DNA from: Butyricicoccus intestinisimiae
Lineage (GTDB): Bacteria; Bacillota; Clostridia; Oscillospirales; Butyricicoccaceae
NCBI RefSeq assembly: GCF_018918345.1
Contig: NZ_JAHLQI010000004.1
Coordinates: forward strand, 62,001-126,000
DNA: 64,000 nucleotides
Direction of reading: 5' to 3'
This document shows, one piece after another, positions 53,374 through 61,767 of the stretch. The notes under the pieces were generated by a model. That model saw nothing but the letters and a program-made list of their open reading frames with translations. It did not search any database and was not told the DNA's origin. Made by a program: the position numbers and the translations under genes. Positions within the stretch are counted from its first letter, which is position 1. Each line of letters starts with the position of its first letter.

Positions 53374-53940
53374 ATGAAAAAACGAATCAGACAGGGAATT
53401 TTGGTGATACTCACGATGCTGCTGGCATCGTCCGTCTGTTTTGCGGCAGACAGCGAGGGCACGAAGCTGCCGGACAGCGCCGCCAATACACCGGCACCGC
53501 CTGCGTTTATTGAAATGGATGACGGAGACTATGCGATTCCGGTTTCGCTGGAAGGCGGCTCGGGCAAAGCGTCTGTGACCACACCAGCGGCACTTAAAGT
53601 GAAAGATGGTACAGCGGTCATGACGCTGGTTTGGGGCAGTGAAAATTATGACTATATGATTTCCGGCGGCGTCAAATACCAGCGCGTCAATGAGGAGGGC
53701 TATTCCACCTTTGAGATTCCGGTCACGAGCTTCACACAGCCGATGACCGTCATCGCGGACACAACCGCAATGAGCGTTCCGCATGAGGTCGAATATACGC
53801 TGACCCTGTCACCGGATGACATTATGGCAGGAAACCAGACGCCGCAGGCCGCTGCGCAGCGCGTGGTATATATGGCTGTGGGCATTATTTCTGTCTGCGC
53901 CGCCGTATCGCTTGTCAAAAAAAGACGACTCCGAAAATAA
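53374..53940 (+). CDS. Membrane-anchored single NEAT-like domain protein
   Basis: A 188-residue protein: signal peptide ending VCFAAD, one copy of the same domain as at 46861 (IPVSLEGGSGKASV, VWGSENYDYMIS, FEIPVTSF, IADTTAMSVPHEVEYTLTL), a linker and a C-terminal span with a basic tail (VKKRRLRK) that keeps it in the membrane facing outwards. Last gene of the operon. Start at 53374 has GAGGTG. Confidence 0.75.
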   Translation: MKKRIRQGILVILTMLLASSVCFAADSEGTKLPDSAANTPAPPAFIEMDDGDYAIPVSLEGGSGKASVTTPAALKVKDGTAVMTLVWGSENYDYMISGGVKYQRVNEEGYSTFEIPVTSFTQPMTVIADTTAMSVPHEVEYTLTLSPDDIMAGNQTPQAAAQRVVYMAVGIISVCAAVSLVKKRRLRK

Positions 53941-53991
53941 TACGGAAAAACAAAAAGATAAACAAAAAATTTACATTTTTCATCCGCAGGG

Positions 53992-54020
53992 TTGCATTCA
54001 CAATATGGTTGTGTTATATT
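53992..54020 (+). promoter_or_regulatory. Sigma-A promoter of the glycine-riboswitch unit
   Basis: TTGCAT, 17 bp, TATATT. Confidence 0.7.
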
Positions 54021-54045
54021 GATATTTGTGATTAAAAATTGATAA

Positions 54046-54130
54046 ACTCTGGAGAGTCTCACAGAACGAGCGCCGAAGGTGTACGGTACAGCCATGTACC
54101 AATCTCTCAGGCAAAAGGACAGATGAAACT
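54046..54130 (+). ncRNA. Glycine riboswitch, single aptamer
   Basis: CTCTGGAGAG, CGCCGAAGG, a GTACGGTACAGCCATGTACC arm, then AATCTCTCAGGCAAAAGGAC: the full glycine aptamer signature, one copy only. A terminator follows, before an amino-acid symporter gene. Confidence 0.9.
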
Positions 54131-54143
54131 ATGTATTCTCTTT

Positions 54144-54174
54144 AGAGGGTTGGTAGAAATATCAACTCTTTTTT
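54144..54174 (+). terminator. Terminator of the glycine riboswitch
   Basis: AGAGGGTTGGTA/TATCAACTCT hairpin with T6. Confidence 0.75.
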
Positions 54175-54246
54175 GTTTGCATTTTTATGTGGTGCAGGGC
54201 AAAAAAAGCTGATATGCCAACCGCTTGATGCACGACGAAAGGAGAA

Positions 54247-55668
54247 ATGAACGTGGAGCAGTTTACTCGATTTTTAGAAATGATTGACGGATGGGTGTGG
54301 GGTGTCCCGCTTATCGTCCTGATTTTGGCGGTTGGCATTTATTTGACCATTCGCCTGCGAGGTTTACAGATTCGAAAGCTTCCCAAAGCACTCAAATATA
54401 TGGTGCACAATGAGGAAGGCGGCGAAGGAGAAGTTACTTCATTCGGTGCGTTGTGTACGGCTCTGTCCGCAACCATCGGTACCGGCAACATTGTCGGCGT
54501 AGCAACAGCTATCGTTGCAGGCGGCCCTGGCGCCCTGTTTTGGATGTGGATGGCAGCCCTGTTCGGCATGGCAACCAAGTTTGCCGAGGGCGTGCTGGCG
54601 ATCAAGTACCGCGTGCTGGACGAAACCGGTCATGCACTGGGCGGCCCATTCTATTATATCGAAAACGGCATGGGCAAGCAGTGGAAATGGCTGGCAAAGC
54701 TGTTTGCATTCTTTGGTGTCGGCGTTGGTATTCTGGGCATCGGTACCATTACACAGGTAAATGGTATTGCCTCTGCTGTCAACAACTTCTTTGACAGCAA
54801 CAATGCATGGACATTCCAGCTGTTCGGAAAAGACTATTCGTATACCGTATTGATTGCGGCAATTATTGTCACTGTGTGCGTTGCACTGGTTATCATCGGC
54901 GGTATTCAGCGCATTGCAAGCGTATCGCAGGTTATCGTACCGTTTATGGCATGTATTTATGTTGCATTCTGCGTGCTGCTGCTGATTATGAATGTGACAA
55001 AGATTCCGGCAGCCTTTGTTTTGATTATTCAGAGTGCATTTGGCATGCGTGCAGTGGCAGGCGGCGCGCTGGGCGCTATTATCCTTGCTATGCAGAAGGG
55101 TATTGCCCGTGGCATCTTCTCGAATGAGGCCGGCCTTGGCAGTGCGCCGATTGCGGCAGCTGCAGCACAGACCAACGAACCGGTTCGTCAGGGTTTGGTT
55201 TCCATGACCGGCACGTTTATCGACACGATTGTTATTTGTACCATGACCGGCTTCTCGATTGTACTGACCGGTGCATATACACAGGGCTTAGAAGGTGTCG
55301 CTGTCACTGCCTATGCCTTCCAGTCAGGCCTGCCGTTCAGTGCAAAGGTTTGCGAGGGCATTCTGATGCTGTGCTTGATCTTCTTTGCATTTACGACCAT
55401 TCTCGGCTGGGATTATTACTCGGAGCGCTGCTTGGAGTATCTGACCGGCAAGCATGAGCTGACGATGAAGGTCTATCGCTGGCTGTACATTTTGGCTGTA
55501 TTTATCGGCCCGTTCCTCACAGTATCCGCTGTATGGACGATTGCGGACATCTTCAATGCGCTGATGGCTCTGCCGAACTTGGTGGCAATTCTGGCATTGA
55601 GCGGTGTTGTCGTTGCCGAAACGCGCCATTATTTCAAGCGTCTGAGCGAAGGTTCCATTCGCGAATGA
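54247..55668 (+). CDS. Alanine/glycine:cation symporter (AGCS family)
   Basis: A 473-residue Na+-coupled transporter with about ten spans. GTGNIVGVATAI, GGPGALFWMWM, KGIARGIFSNEAGLGSAPIA and ILGWDYYSERC are family motifs. The glycine riboswitch indicates glycine as substrate, probably for uptake or efflux under excess. ATG at 54247 is only 2 bp from GGAG; GTG at 54253 is better spaced and may be the real start. Confidence 0.95.
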   Translation: MNVEQFTRFLEMIDGWVWGVPLIVLILAVGIYLTIRLRGLQIRKLPKALKYMVHNEEGGEGEVTSFGALCTALSATIGTGNIVGVATAIVAGGPGALFWMWMAALFGMATKFAEGVLAIKYRVLDETGHALGGPFYYIENGMGKQWKWLAKLFAFFGVGVGILGIGTITQVNGIASAVNNFFDSNNAWTFQLFGKDYSYTVLIAAIIVTVCVALVIIGGIQRIASVSQVIVPFMACIYVAFCVLLLIMNVTKIPAAFVLIIQSAFGMRAVAGGALGAIILAMQKGIARGIFSNEAGLGSAPIAAAAAQTNEPVRQGLVSMTGTFIDTIVICTMTGFSIVLTGAYTQGLEGVAVTAYAFQSGLPFSAKVCEGILMLCLIFFAFTTILGWDYYSERCLEYLTGKHELTMKVYRWLYILAVFIGPFLTVSAVWTIADIFNALMALPNLVAILALSGVVVAETRHYFKRLSEGSIRE

Positions 55669-55684
55669 TAGCTTTGATATACAC

Positions 55685-55711
55685 AAAGAGTCTCCTGCGG
55701 GAGACTCTTTT
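55685..55711 (+). terminator. Terminator after the AGCS symporter gene
   Basis: AAAGAGTCTCC/GGAGACTCTTT hairpin with T tail. Confidence 0.85.
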
Positions 55712-55733
55712 GCTGTTTGCGCATTTTTACTCG

Positions 55734-55762
55734 TTGACTTTTGCTGCGGATTCTGGTATACT
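55734..55762 (+). promoter_or_regulatory. Promoter of the tRNA gene
   Basis: TTGACT, 17 bp, TATACT, 40 bp before the tRNA. Confidence 0.7.
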
Positions 55763-55801
55763 ATTTAACGGTTATCGGATAATAGAAGATAACAGAGATA
55801 T

Positions 55802-55878
55802 GCGCCCGTAGCTCAGCTGGATAGAGCGTTGGACTCCGACTCCAAAGGCCATGCGTTCGAATCGCACCGGGCGTACCA
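55802..55878 (+). tRNA. tRNA-Arg (CCG)
   Basis: Complete cloverleaf: acceptor GCGCCCG with CGGGCGT, D arm GCTC...GAGC, anticodon stem TTGGA/TCCAA with loop CTCCGAC (anticodon CCG), T arm TGCG-TTCGAAT-CGCA and an encoded CCA end. Confidence 0.95.
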
Positions 55879-55880
55879 AA

Positions 55881-55917
55881 AACACCGCTGTTTCGTGAGA
55901 AACGGCGGTGTTTTTTT
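55881..55917 (+). terminator. Terminator after the tRNA
   Basis: AACACCGCTGTTTC/GAAACGGCGGTGTT hairpin with T7. The following 150 bp up to the nrd control region show nothing I recognise. Confidence 0.9.
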
Positions 55918-56066
55918 ATCGTCGCCTGTATTGCGCTTGTTGTGTTTTGGTGATTCATCATAAATATGCGCTCGGATTTTCGGGAAAATTATGTACCGGT
56001 TCGGTTGCGGATTGCAAAGAGAAATTATATAATAGTAGATGTTCGCCGCAGAGGACACGATTTTAC

Positions 56067-56114
56067 GGCCAATATATAGTATGATGCGTGCACTTATCAT
56101 ACTATATATTGACA
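56067..56114 (+). promoter_or_regulatory. Tandem NrdR boxes before nrdD
   Basis: Two 16-bp boxes GGCCAATATATAGTAT (56067-56082) and ATACTATATATTGACA (56099-56114), each close to the NrdR consensus and 16 bp apart, the normal three-turn spacing. They form a perfect 15-bp inverted repeat as a whole, and the second overlaps the -35 box. Confidence 0.75.
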
Positions 56115-56137
56115 GTGGAAGTCCGTGGGCTTATAAT
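56109..56137 (+). promoter_or_regulatory. Consensus sigma-A promoter of nrdDG
   Basis: Perfect TTGACA, 17 bp, perfect TATAAT, overlapped by an NrdR box. Confidence 0.9.
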
Positions 56138-56179
56138 AGATAGGCGGCCAATCATTTGCCGCGTATGGAGGGATTTACG

Positions 56180-58351
56180 ATGAAAGTTATCAAAAGAAAT
56201 GGTGAAGAAGTTCCATTTGATTTATCGAAGATCGTCAATGCTGTAAAGGCTGCCAATCTTGAGGTTGAGCCGATTCATAGATTGAATGAGTACCAGATTC
56301 AGGCGGTAGCAGATACCGTAGAAAAGAAGCTGGAATCGCTGCCGCATATCACACATGTCGAAGATGTGCAGGATATGGTAGAAATCGGCATCATGGAGAT
56401 GCGCGGCTATGAGGTGGCACAGAAGTATGTGCGCTATCGGTATAAGCGGGAACTGGCTCGTAAATCGAACACGACAGATAATGAAATTCTGGCTTTGATT
56501 GATCATCTCAATGAGAACGTCAAGCAGGAAAATTCCAACAAAAATCCGGTTATCAACTCGACCCAGCGCGACTATATGGCGGGTGAGGTGAGCAAGGACT
56601 TGACCATGCGTGTCCTGCTGCCGGAGGATATTGTCAAGGCACATGAAGAGGGCATCATTCATTTCCATGATTCCGATTATTTTGCGCAGAAGGAACACAA
56701 CTGTGACCTCATCAATCTGGAGGATATGCTGCAAAACGGCACGGTCATCAGTGAAACCATGATTGAAAAGCCGCACAGCTTCTTTACCGCCTGCAATGTC
56801 ACGACGCAGATTGTCGCGCAGGTTGCAAGCAATCAGTACGGCGGTCAGACGTTTACGCTGTCGCACTTGGCTCCGTTTGTAGACATCAGCCGCAAAAAGA
56901 TTCGTAAGCAGGTTATTGAAGAGCGCACGGCATGCGGCGACTCGCTGGATGACCGCATTGTCAATAAAGTGGTAGAAAGCCGCCTGAGAAGCGAAGTAAA
57001 GAGCGGCATTCAGACCATTCAGTACCAGCTCATTACCCTGATGACCTGTAATGGTCAGGCACCGTTTGTCACAATGTTTATGTATCTGGACGAAGTGCCG
57101 GAGGGACAGGAGCGCGATGACCTCGCGATGATTATCGAAGAGGTACTGCGTCAGCGCATGCAGGGCGTCAAGAATGAAAAGGGCATCTGGATTACGCCGG
57201 CATTCCCGAAGCTGATTTATGTGCTGGATGAAGACAATATCACCAAGGATTCCAAGTATTGGTATCTGACGGAGCTGTCCGCAGAGTGTACGGCAAAACG
57301 CATGGTGCCGGATTATATTTCCGCAAAGGTCATGCGTTCGCTCAAGCAGGGTGATGTGTATCCGTGCATGGGCTGCCGCTCGTTCCTGACGGTAGAGGAC
57401 AGCCAGCGCAAACCGGATGGCTCTCACAAGTATTACGGCAGATTTAATCAGGGCGTTGTCACCATCAACTTGGTTGACGTTGCCTGTTCGTCTCACGGCG
57501 ATATGGATGCGTTCTGGAGAATTTACGAAGAACGGCTGGATTTATGTCATCGTGCACTGCGCTGCCGTCATGAGCGTCTGCTCGGCACGATTTCTGACGT
57601 TGCGCCGATTCTGTGGCAGAACGGTGCGCTGGCACGCCTGAAGAAGGGCGAGACCATTGACAAGCTGCTGTTTGGCGGGTATTCGACGATTTCACTGGGC
57701 TATGCCGGTCTGTGTGAGATGTGCGTGCGCATGATTGGCAAGACGCATACCTCGCCGGAGGGCAGAGAATTTTCGCTGCAAGTCATGCAGAAGCTCAATG
57801 ACAAGTGCAAGGAATGGTCGGAAGCGGAAAACATCAGCTATTCCGTATACGGCACGCCGATGGAATCCACGACATATAAGTTCGCCAAGTGCCTGCAAAA
57901 GCGCTTTGGCATCATTCCGGGCGTCACAGACAGAAATTACATCACAAACAGCTATCATGTGCATGTTGCCGAGCACATTGATGCATTCCATAAGCTGAAG
58001 TTTGAGTCGGAATTCCAGAAGCTGTCTCCGGGCGGTGCAATCAGTTATGTAGAAGTTCCGAATTTGCAGAATAATACCGATGCAGTGCTCGCTGTCATGC
58101 GCTTTATCTATGATAATATCATGTATGCGGAGCTGAACACCAAGAGCGATTACTGTGAAAAGTGCGGCTATGACGGTGAAATTCAGATTATCACCGATGC
58201 CGAGGGCAAGCTGGTATGGGAGTGCCCGAACTGCGGCAATCGCGACCAGAATAAGCTGTTTGTTGCCCGCAGAACCTGCGGTTACATCGGTACGCAGTTT
58301 TGGAATCAGGGCAGAACGCAGGAAATCAAAGACCGCGTGCTGCATCTGTAA
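56180..58351 (+). CDS. nrdD: Anaerobic ribonucleoside-triphosphate reductase
   Basis: A 723-residue class III reductase. N-terminal ATP-cone (KVIKRNGEEVPFDLSKI, about 1-95), large barrel domain, four-cysteine zinc site (CEKCGY and CPNCGN) and the glycyl-radical segment RRTCGYIGTQ near the end. It makes dNTPs without oxygen after activation by NrdG. Start at 56180 has GGAGGG. Confidence 0.97.
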   Translation: MKVIKRNGEEVPFDLSKIVNAVKAANLEVEPIHRLNEYQIQAVADTVEKKLESLPHITHVEDVQDMVEIGIMEMRGYEVAQKYVRYRYKRELARKSNTTDNEILALIDHLNENVKQENSNKNPVINSTQRDYMAGEVSKDLTMRVLLPEDIVKAHEEGIIHFHDSDYFAQKEHNCDLINLEDMLQNGTVISETMIEKPHSFFTACNVTTQIVAQVASNQYGGQTFTLSHLAPFVDISRKKIRKQVIEERTACGDSLDDRIVNKVVESRLRSEVKSGIQTIQYQLITLMTCNGQAPFVTMFMYLDEVPEGQERDDLAMIIEEVLRQRMQGVKNEKGIWITPAFPKLIYVLDEDNITKDSKYWYLTELSAECTAKRMVPDYISAKVMRSLKQGDVYPCMGCRSFLTVEDSQRKPDGSHKYYGRFNQGVVTINLVDVACSSHGDMDAFWRIYEERLDLCHRALRCRHERLLGTISDVAPILWQNGALARLKKGETIDKLLFGGYSTISLGYAGLCEMCVRMIGKTHTSPEGREFSLQVMQKLNDKCKEWSEAENISYSVYGTPMESTTYKFAKCLQKRFGIIPGVTDRNYITNSYHVHVAEHIDAFHKLKFESEFQKLSPGGAISYVEVPNLQNNTDAVLAVMRFIYDNIMYAELNTKSDYCEKCGYDGEIQIITDAEGKLVWECPNCGNRDQNKLFVARRTCGYIGTQFWNQGRTQEIKDRVLHL

Positions 58352-58366
58352 GCGTGGGAGCTGCCA

Positions 58367-58882
58367 ATGAATTATGCGACGATAAAATTTTATGATGTGG
58401 CGAATGGCACAGGTGTCCGCGTCAGCTTGTTTGTCTCCGGCTGCCGCCATCACTGCAAGGGCTGCTTTAATGCGGAGACATGGGACTTTTCCTATGGCGA
58501 ACCGTACACGCAGGAAACAGAGGACAGCATCATAGACGGCTTAAAACCAGATTATATCACGGGCTTGTCTCTGCTCGGCGGAGAGCCGTTTGAACCGGAG
58601 AATCAGCCCGCCCTGACGGCGCTGCTGCGGCGGGTTAAGACGCAACTGCCGGAAAAGACGGTTTGGTGCTATACCGGCTATACCTATGACACGGATTTGG
58701 CAGAGGGCGGCTCTGTGTTTACAGACGTCACGCGCGAGATGCTCTCGTATATTGACATTCTTGTAGATGGCGAATTTATCGAAGAACAACGAGATTTGAC
58801 GCTGCGGTTCCGCGGAAGCCGAAATCAGCGCATTCTCACGCTGAAAAACGGAATTTGTACACAGATTGAAAGCTGTGAATAA
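58367..58882 (+). CDS. nrdG: Anaerobic ribonucleotide reductase activating protein
   Basis: A 171-residue radical SAM activase; cluster motif CRHHCKGC, followed by LSLLGGEPF. It installs the glycyl radical on NrdD. 15 bp after nrdD, same operon. Confidence 0.96.
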   Translation: MNYATIKFYDVANGTGVRVSLFVSGCRHHCKGCFNAETWDFSYGEPYTQETEDSIIDGLKPDYITGLSLLGGEPFEPENQPALTALLRRVKTQLPEKTVWCYTGYTYDTDLAEGGSVFTDVTREMLSYIDILVDGEFIEEQRDLTLRFRGSRNQRILTLKNGICTQIESCE

Positions 58883-58885
58883 ATG

Positions 58886-58928
58886 AAAGATGGCAGACAT
58901 GGCACAAGTCATGGCTGCCATCTTTTTT
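58886..58928 (+). terminator. Terminator after nrdG
   Basis: AAGATGGCAG/CTGCCATCTT stem with T6. Confidence 0.85.
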
Positions 58929-58954
58929 GCTGTGGATTGGGCACTGTCGGCTGC

Positions 58955-58983
58955 TTGACAGAACGGCAGCTGTGTGTTATTAT
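58955..58983 (+). promoter_or_regulatory. Sigma-A promoter of the DUF134-NifX gene
   Basis: Perfect TTGACA, 17 bp, TATTAT. Confidence 0.75.
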
Positions 58984-59011
58984 CGACATATGACGAAAAC
59001 GAGGTGATGGG

Positions 59012-59779
59012 ATGGCGCGACCCAAGCGGAAACGAATGGTATGTTGGGAGCCGGACTATATTCATTTTCAGCCGGACGGTATCTCTCCATCGGAGCAAAT
59101 CATACTGTCCGTCGATGAATACGAAGTGATTCGTCTGGTGGATTTTGAGAAGAAAACACATGAGGAAACGGCACGGCAGATGCAAATTTCCCGCACCACG
59201 GTGACAGAAATTTATGAATCGGCGCGGTTTAAGCTGGCAGATTGCATCGTCAACGGCAAGCAATTGCGCATTGCGGGCGGGCCGTATCAGCTGTGTCAGA
59301 AAAATGGCTGCTGCCGGAGAGGCTCGTGCAGAGCACGGCAGCAAACACAGGCAGTACTGCCTCAGAAAGGGAGACAAACAATGAGAATTGCAGTAACGTA
59401 TGAAAACGGACAAATTTTTCAGCACTTTGGACACACGGAAGCATTTAAGATTTACGATGTAGAGAACGGCGCGGTGCAGAACGCGGCTGTTGTTCCGACC
59501 AACGGCAGCGGTCACGGTGCACTGGCAGGTTTTCTGTCGGAAAACGGTGTTGACACGCTGATTTGCGGCGGCATCGGCGGCGGTGCACAGATGGCGCTGG
59601 CAACGGCAGGAATCCAGCTGTATGGCGGTGTGGCAGGCGATGCAGATGAAGCCGTACAGGCGCTTCTGGCGGGCACACTGGGTTACAATCCGAACGTGCG
59701 CTGTTCGCATCACGATCACGAGCACGGCGAAGGCCATACATGCGGACAGCATGGCTGCGGCAATCACGGCTGTCACTAA
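59012..59779 (+). CDS. DUF134-NifX fusion protein with metal-binding tail
   Basis: A 255-residue fusion. Residues 1-100 are a DUF134/UPF0251 helix-turn-helix domain (ARPKRKRMV, QIILSVDEYEVIRLVDF, EETARQMQISRTTV); about 122-225 is a NifX/NafY (dinitrogenase iron-molybdenum cofactor) domain (IAVTYENGQIFQHFGHTEAF, GGIGGGAQMAL); the last 25 residues are His/Cys-rich (CSHHDHEHGEGH, CGNHGCH). Both domains are usually linked to Fe-S or metal cofactor handling, so a metal-responsive regulator is likely. The last 28 bp are duplicated at 63256. Confidence 0.9.
   Translation: MARPKRKRMVCWEPDYIHFQPDGISPSEQIILSVDEYEVIRLVDFEKKTHEETARQMQISRTTVTEIYESARFKLADCIVNGKQLRIAGGPYQLCQKNGCCRRGSCRARQQTQAVLPQKGRQTMRIAVTYENGQIFQHFGHTEAFKIYDVENGAVQNAAVVPTNGSGHGALAGFLSENGVDTLICGGIGGGAQMALATAGIQLYGGVAGDADEAVQALLAGTLGYNPNVRCSHHDHEHGEGHTCGQHGCGNHGCH
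59752..59779 (+). repeat. 28-bp direct repeat, copy 1
   Basis: The last 28 bases of the DUF134-NifX gene, from TGGCTGCGG to the stop codon. An exact copy lies at 63256-63283, 3504 bp away, in the same orientation and also ending at a stop. Confidence 0.95.
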
Positions 59780-59788
59780 ATACGAAAA

Positions 59789-59820
59789 CAATCCCCTGCA
59801 TGCTGTGCAGGGGATTGCTT
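59789..59820. terminator. Bidirectional terminator
   Basis: CAATCCCCTGCA/TGCAGGGGATTG hairpin between converging genes. Confidence 0.75.
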
Positions 59821-59822
59821 AT

Positions 59823-60497
59823 TTAACGGAGTACGCACTTTCCGCAAGGCTCTAACCCGCGGGACTGTGCCTCTGCCAAACTGCAGGGATAATAGGTGCC
59901 TTTGCCGCAAGGATTGGCGTAGTGATATTTTTTGCCTGTTTTGGTGACATAAACCGTTCGGCTGTTTTCTTTTGAGGAAGCAGTATCCGAACTGTTGCTG
60001 GTTTCCGATTGTTCAGCGGCAGCTTGTTCGGCAGCAGCGGCTTTCGCTTGCTCAATGGCATCAATAGATTTTCTGATCTGTTCTATGTTGGACTTGGAGT
60101 GGTCGCTGTCAGCGGTATCCGTCCCGCGGTAGACATATTTGACAAGCTGCTCTGCGTCCTGACCAAGATTACAGTAATCTTCTTTCTCGGGATTGCCCAC
60201 ATATTTGTACTCCAATAACCAACCATAGTACATCATCTGCTCCATCGTGGCATTGTCCTTGAAACAGTCGGTATAATTGGATTTTATGTATTCATACGCA
60301 GTGGAAATATCATTTTCAGTCGCAGCATTCGCGGCATCCCGCGCTTGGCGGGTGATGGATGCAACCTGAGAAAATGAGTTGGGCACCGCTTGTGTTTCCG
60401 AAGGGATGGTTTCCGGCGATGGCGCGGAATTTGTGCACGCAGACAGCGCGAAAACAAAAAATATCCCTGCAAGCATACCGCATAGTTGCTTTCTCAT
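59823..60497 (-). CDS. Lipoprotein with C-terminal Cys/His motif
   Basis: A 224-residue protein: signal peptide with lipobox LSAC, a low-complexity linker, a helical middle, an Ala/Gln/Glu-rich helix (KAAAAEQAAAEQ) and a C-terminal motif TKTGKKYHYANPCG...CSLAEAQSRGLEPCGKC. That ending is a small, widespread domain in secreted nucleases and lipoproteins of Firmicutes, of unknown function, possibly metal-binding. Start at 60497 has GGGGTGA. Confidence 0.78.
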   Translation of the reverse strand: MRKQLCGMLAGIFFVFALSACTNSAPSPETIPSETQAVPNSFSQVASITRQARDAANAATENDISTAYEYIKSNYTDCFKDNATMEQMMYYGWLLEYKYVGNPEKEDYCNLGQDAEQLVKYVYRGTDTADSDHSKSNIEQIRKSIDAIEQAKAAAAEQAAAEQSETSNSSDTASSKENSRTVYVTKTGKKYHYANPCGKGTYYPCSLAEAQSRGLEPCGKCVLR

Positions 60498-60580
60498 CAA
60501 AATCACCCCGTTTGCACATCAAACATGTTATATATACTCGTATGGTATCATGGTTGTTTGCGCCTGTCAATTTGAGACAG

Positions 60581-60615
60581 AAAAAACCCGCCCTTTCCAA
60601 CGAAAAGGCGGGTTT
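60581..60615 (-). terminator. Minus-strand terminator
   Basis: AAACCCGCC...GGCGGGTTT stem with T6 on the minus strand, downstream of the AraC-type gene. The remaining bases 60616-60747 show nothing more. Confidence 0.75.
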
Positions 60616-60747
60616 ATGAAAGTAAAGACCTATTTTGATACGAAATGCACACGGTACGGACCTTTTATTAGAAGGTTCACCTTTCTTTGAAATGTGCAAT
60701 GCTTACTCTGTCATTATACAGGGATAAATAGGAGCGTAACTTGATTT

Positions 60748-61656
60748 TTACTCTGCACTGTGGCAATGATTTCTGTAATATATCGGTGTAACGCCGTACA
60801 GTGTTTTGAATCTACGGCAGAAATAGCCGATATTCTCAAATCCTGTTTCATGCGCTATGGCACAAACGCTGTGTTCGGTATCAACAAGCAGCTTTGACGC
60901 TCGTTTCAGTCTGTATTCCACAACGTAATTTATCGGTGATGTGTGCAGATAAGTCCTGAAAATATTGAGAACAGTGCTTTTGCTTACAAGAACTGTTCGG
61001 GCAATATCGTCCAGTGTTATCCGACTACTGTAATTATCATGAATATACTGCATCATTATCTGAAGCTTAGCCTGCGTCTGTGCGGAATGCACGGACACAA
61101 CAGGGCTGCAGTCTGTTATCTGTATGCTTTCATATAACAGGCGCCATAGTTTAAGTAACAGTTCTACCGTTTTCATTTCAGACGCTGTGCCTGAACCCTG
61201 CACAGCAAATATCGACCTCATTGTTTCGATAATGCTGTGGTGCGCTGTTGCTTCGGCGGAAAAAATCACACATTCGGTAGTTGATTCAATTATCGGTCTG
61301 ATGTATCTGCTGTATATCAGACTGCCCTGCGGCGCAAGCAGAACAGGTGAAAAAACAATGTTAGGAATGATGGCGCTGCCTCTGGCTTCAAATCTGTGTA
61401 TCACCTGAGAGTTTATAAAGATTCCATCGCCCGAGCTTAGAACATACCTGTTTCCGCCCACCAGAAAATCAGCCTTGCCCTGCTGTACATAAACAAATTC
61501 GACCTCCGGGTGCCAGTGCCAGTCGATACAGTGAAAGTCGAAACCCCAGATGTCCTCATAATAGTAGCTGAACGGATATTCTTCGCTGCCGTGATTTGCG
61601 GTTTCACGCAAGGTTTCGTCTGTTGTGATCCTGTCCTTTTTGATTTCATCACGCAT
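60748..61656 (-). CDS. AraC-family transcriptional regulator
   Basis: A 302-residue regulator: N-terminal cupin-like sensor (FHCIDWHWHPEVEFVYVQQG, GDGIFINSQVIHRF) and C-terminal double helix-turn-helix (ITLDDIARTVLVSKSTVLN, GFENIGYFCRRFKTLYGVTP). It probably controls the divergent MFS gene in response to a sugar-like effector. Codon use here (more ATA, AT-rich third bases) differs from the housekeeping genes, suggesting transfer. Start at 61656 has AGGTGAG. Confidence 0.9.
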   Translation of the reverse strand: MRDEIKKDRITTDETLRETANHGSEEYPFSYYYEDIWGFDFHCIDWHWHPEVEFVYVQQGKADFLVGGNRYVLSSGDGIFINSQVIHRFEARGSAIIPNIVFSPVLLAPQGSLIYSRYIRPIIESTTECVIFSAEATAHHSIIETMRSIFAVQGSGTASEMKTVELLLKLWRLLYESIQITDCSPVVSVHSAQTQAKLQIMMQYIHDNYSSRITLDDIARTVLVSKSTVLNIFRTYLHTSPINYVVEYRLKRASKLLVDTEHSVCAIAHETGFENIGYFCRRFKTLYGVTPIYYRNHCHSAE

Positions 61657-61767
61657 GTTCTCACCTGATTTACGATATTATGTAATAAAAATGTGATTTT
61701 GTGCATCGAAATGTTATAATATTTGCTATATAATCTAATTGTATTAATTGTCAAGGAGTTTGTCAAT

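Noticed and set aside
54046-54130. Tandem glycine riboswitch
   Set aside because: Only one aptamer core is present before the terminator.
56071-56110. Terminator formed by the 15-bp inverted repeat before nrdD
   Set aside because: AT-rich stem without T run, placed upstream of a perfect promoter, and fits NrdR boxes.
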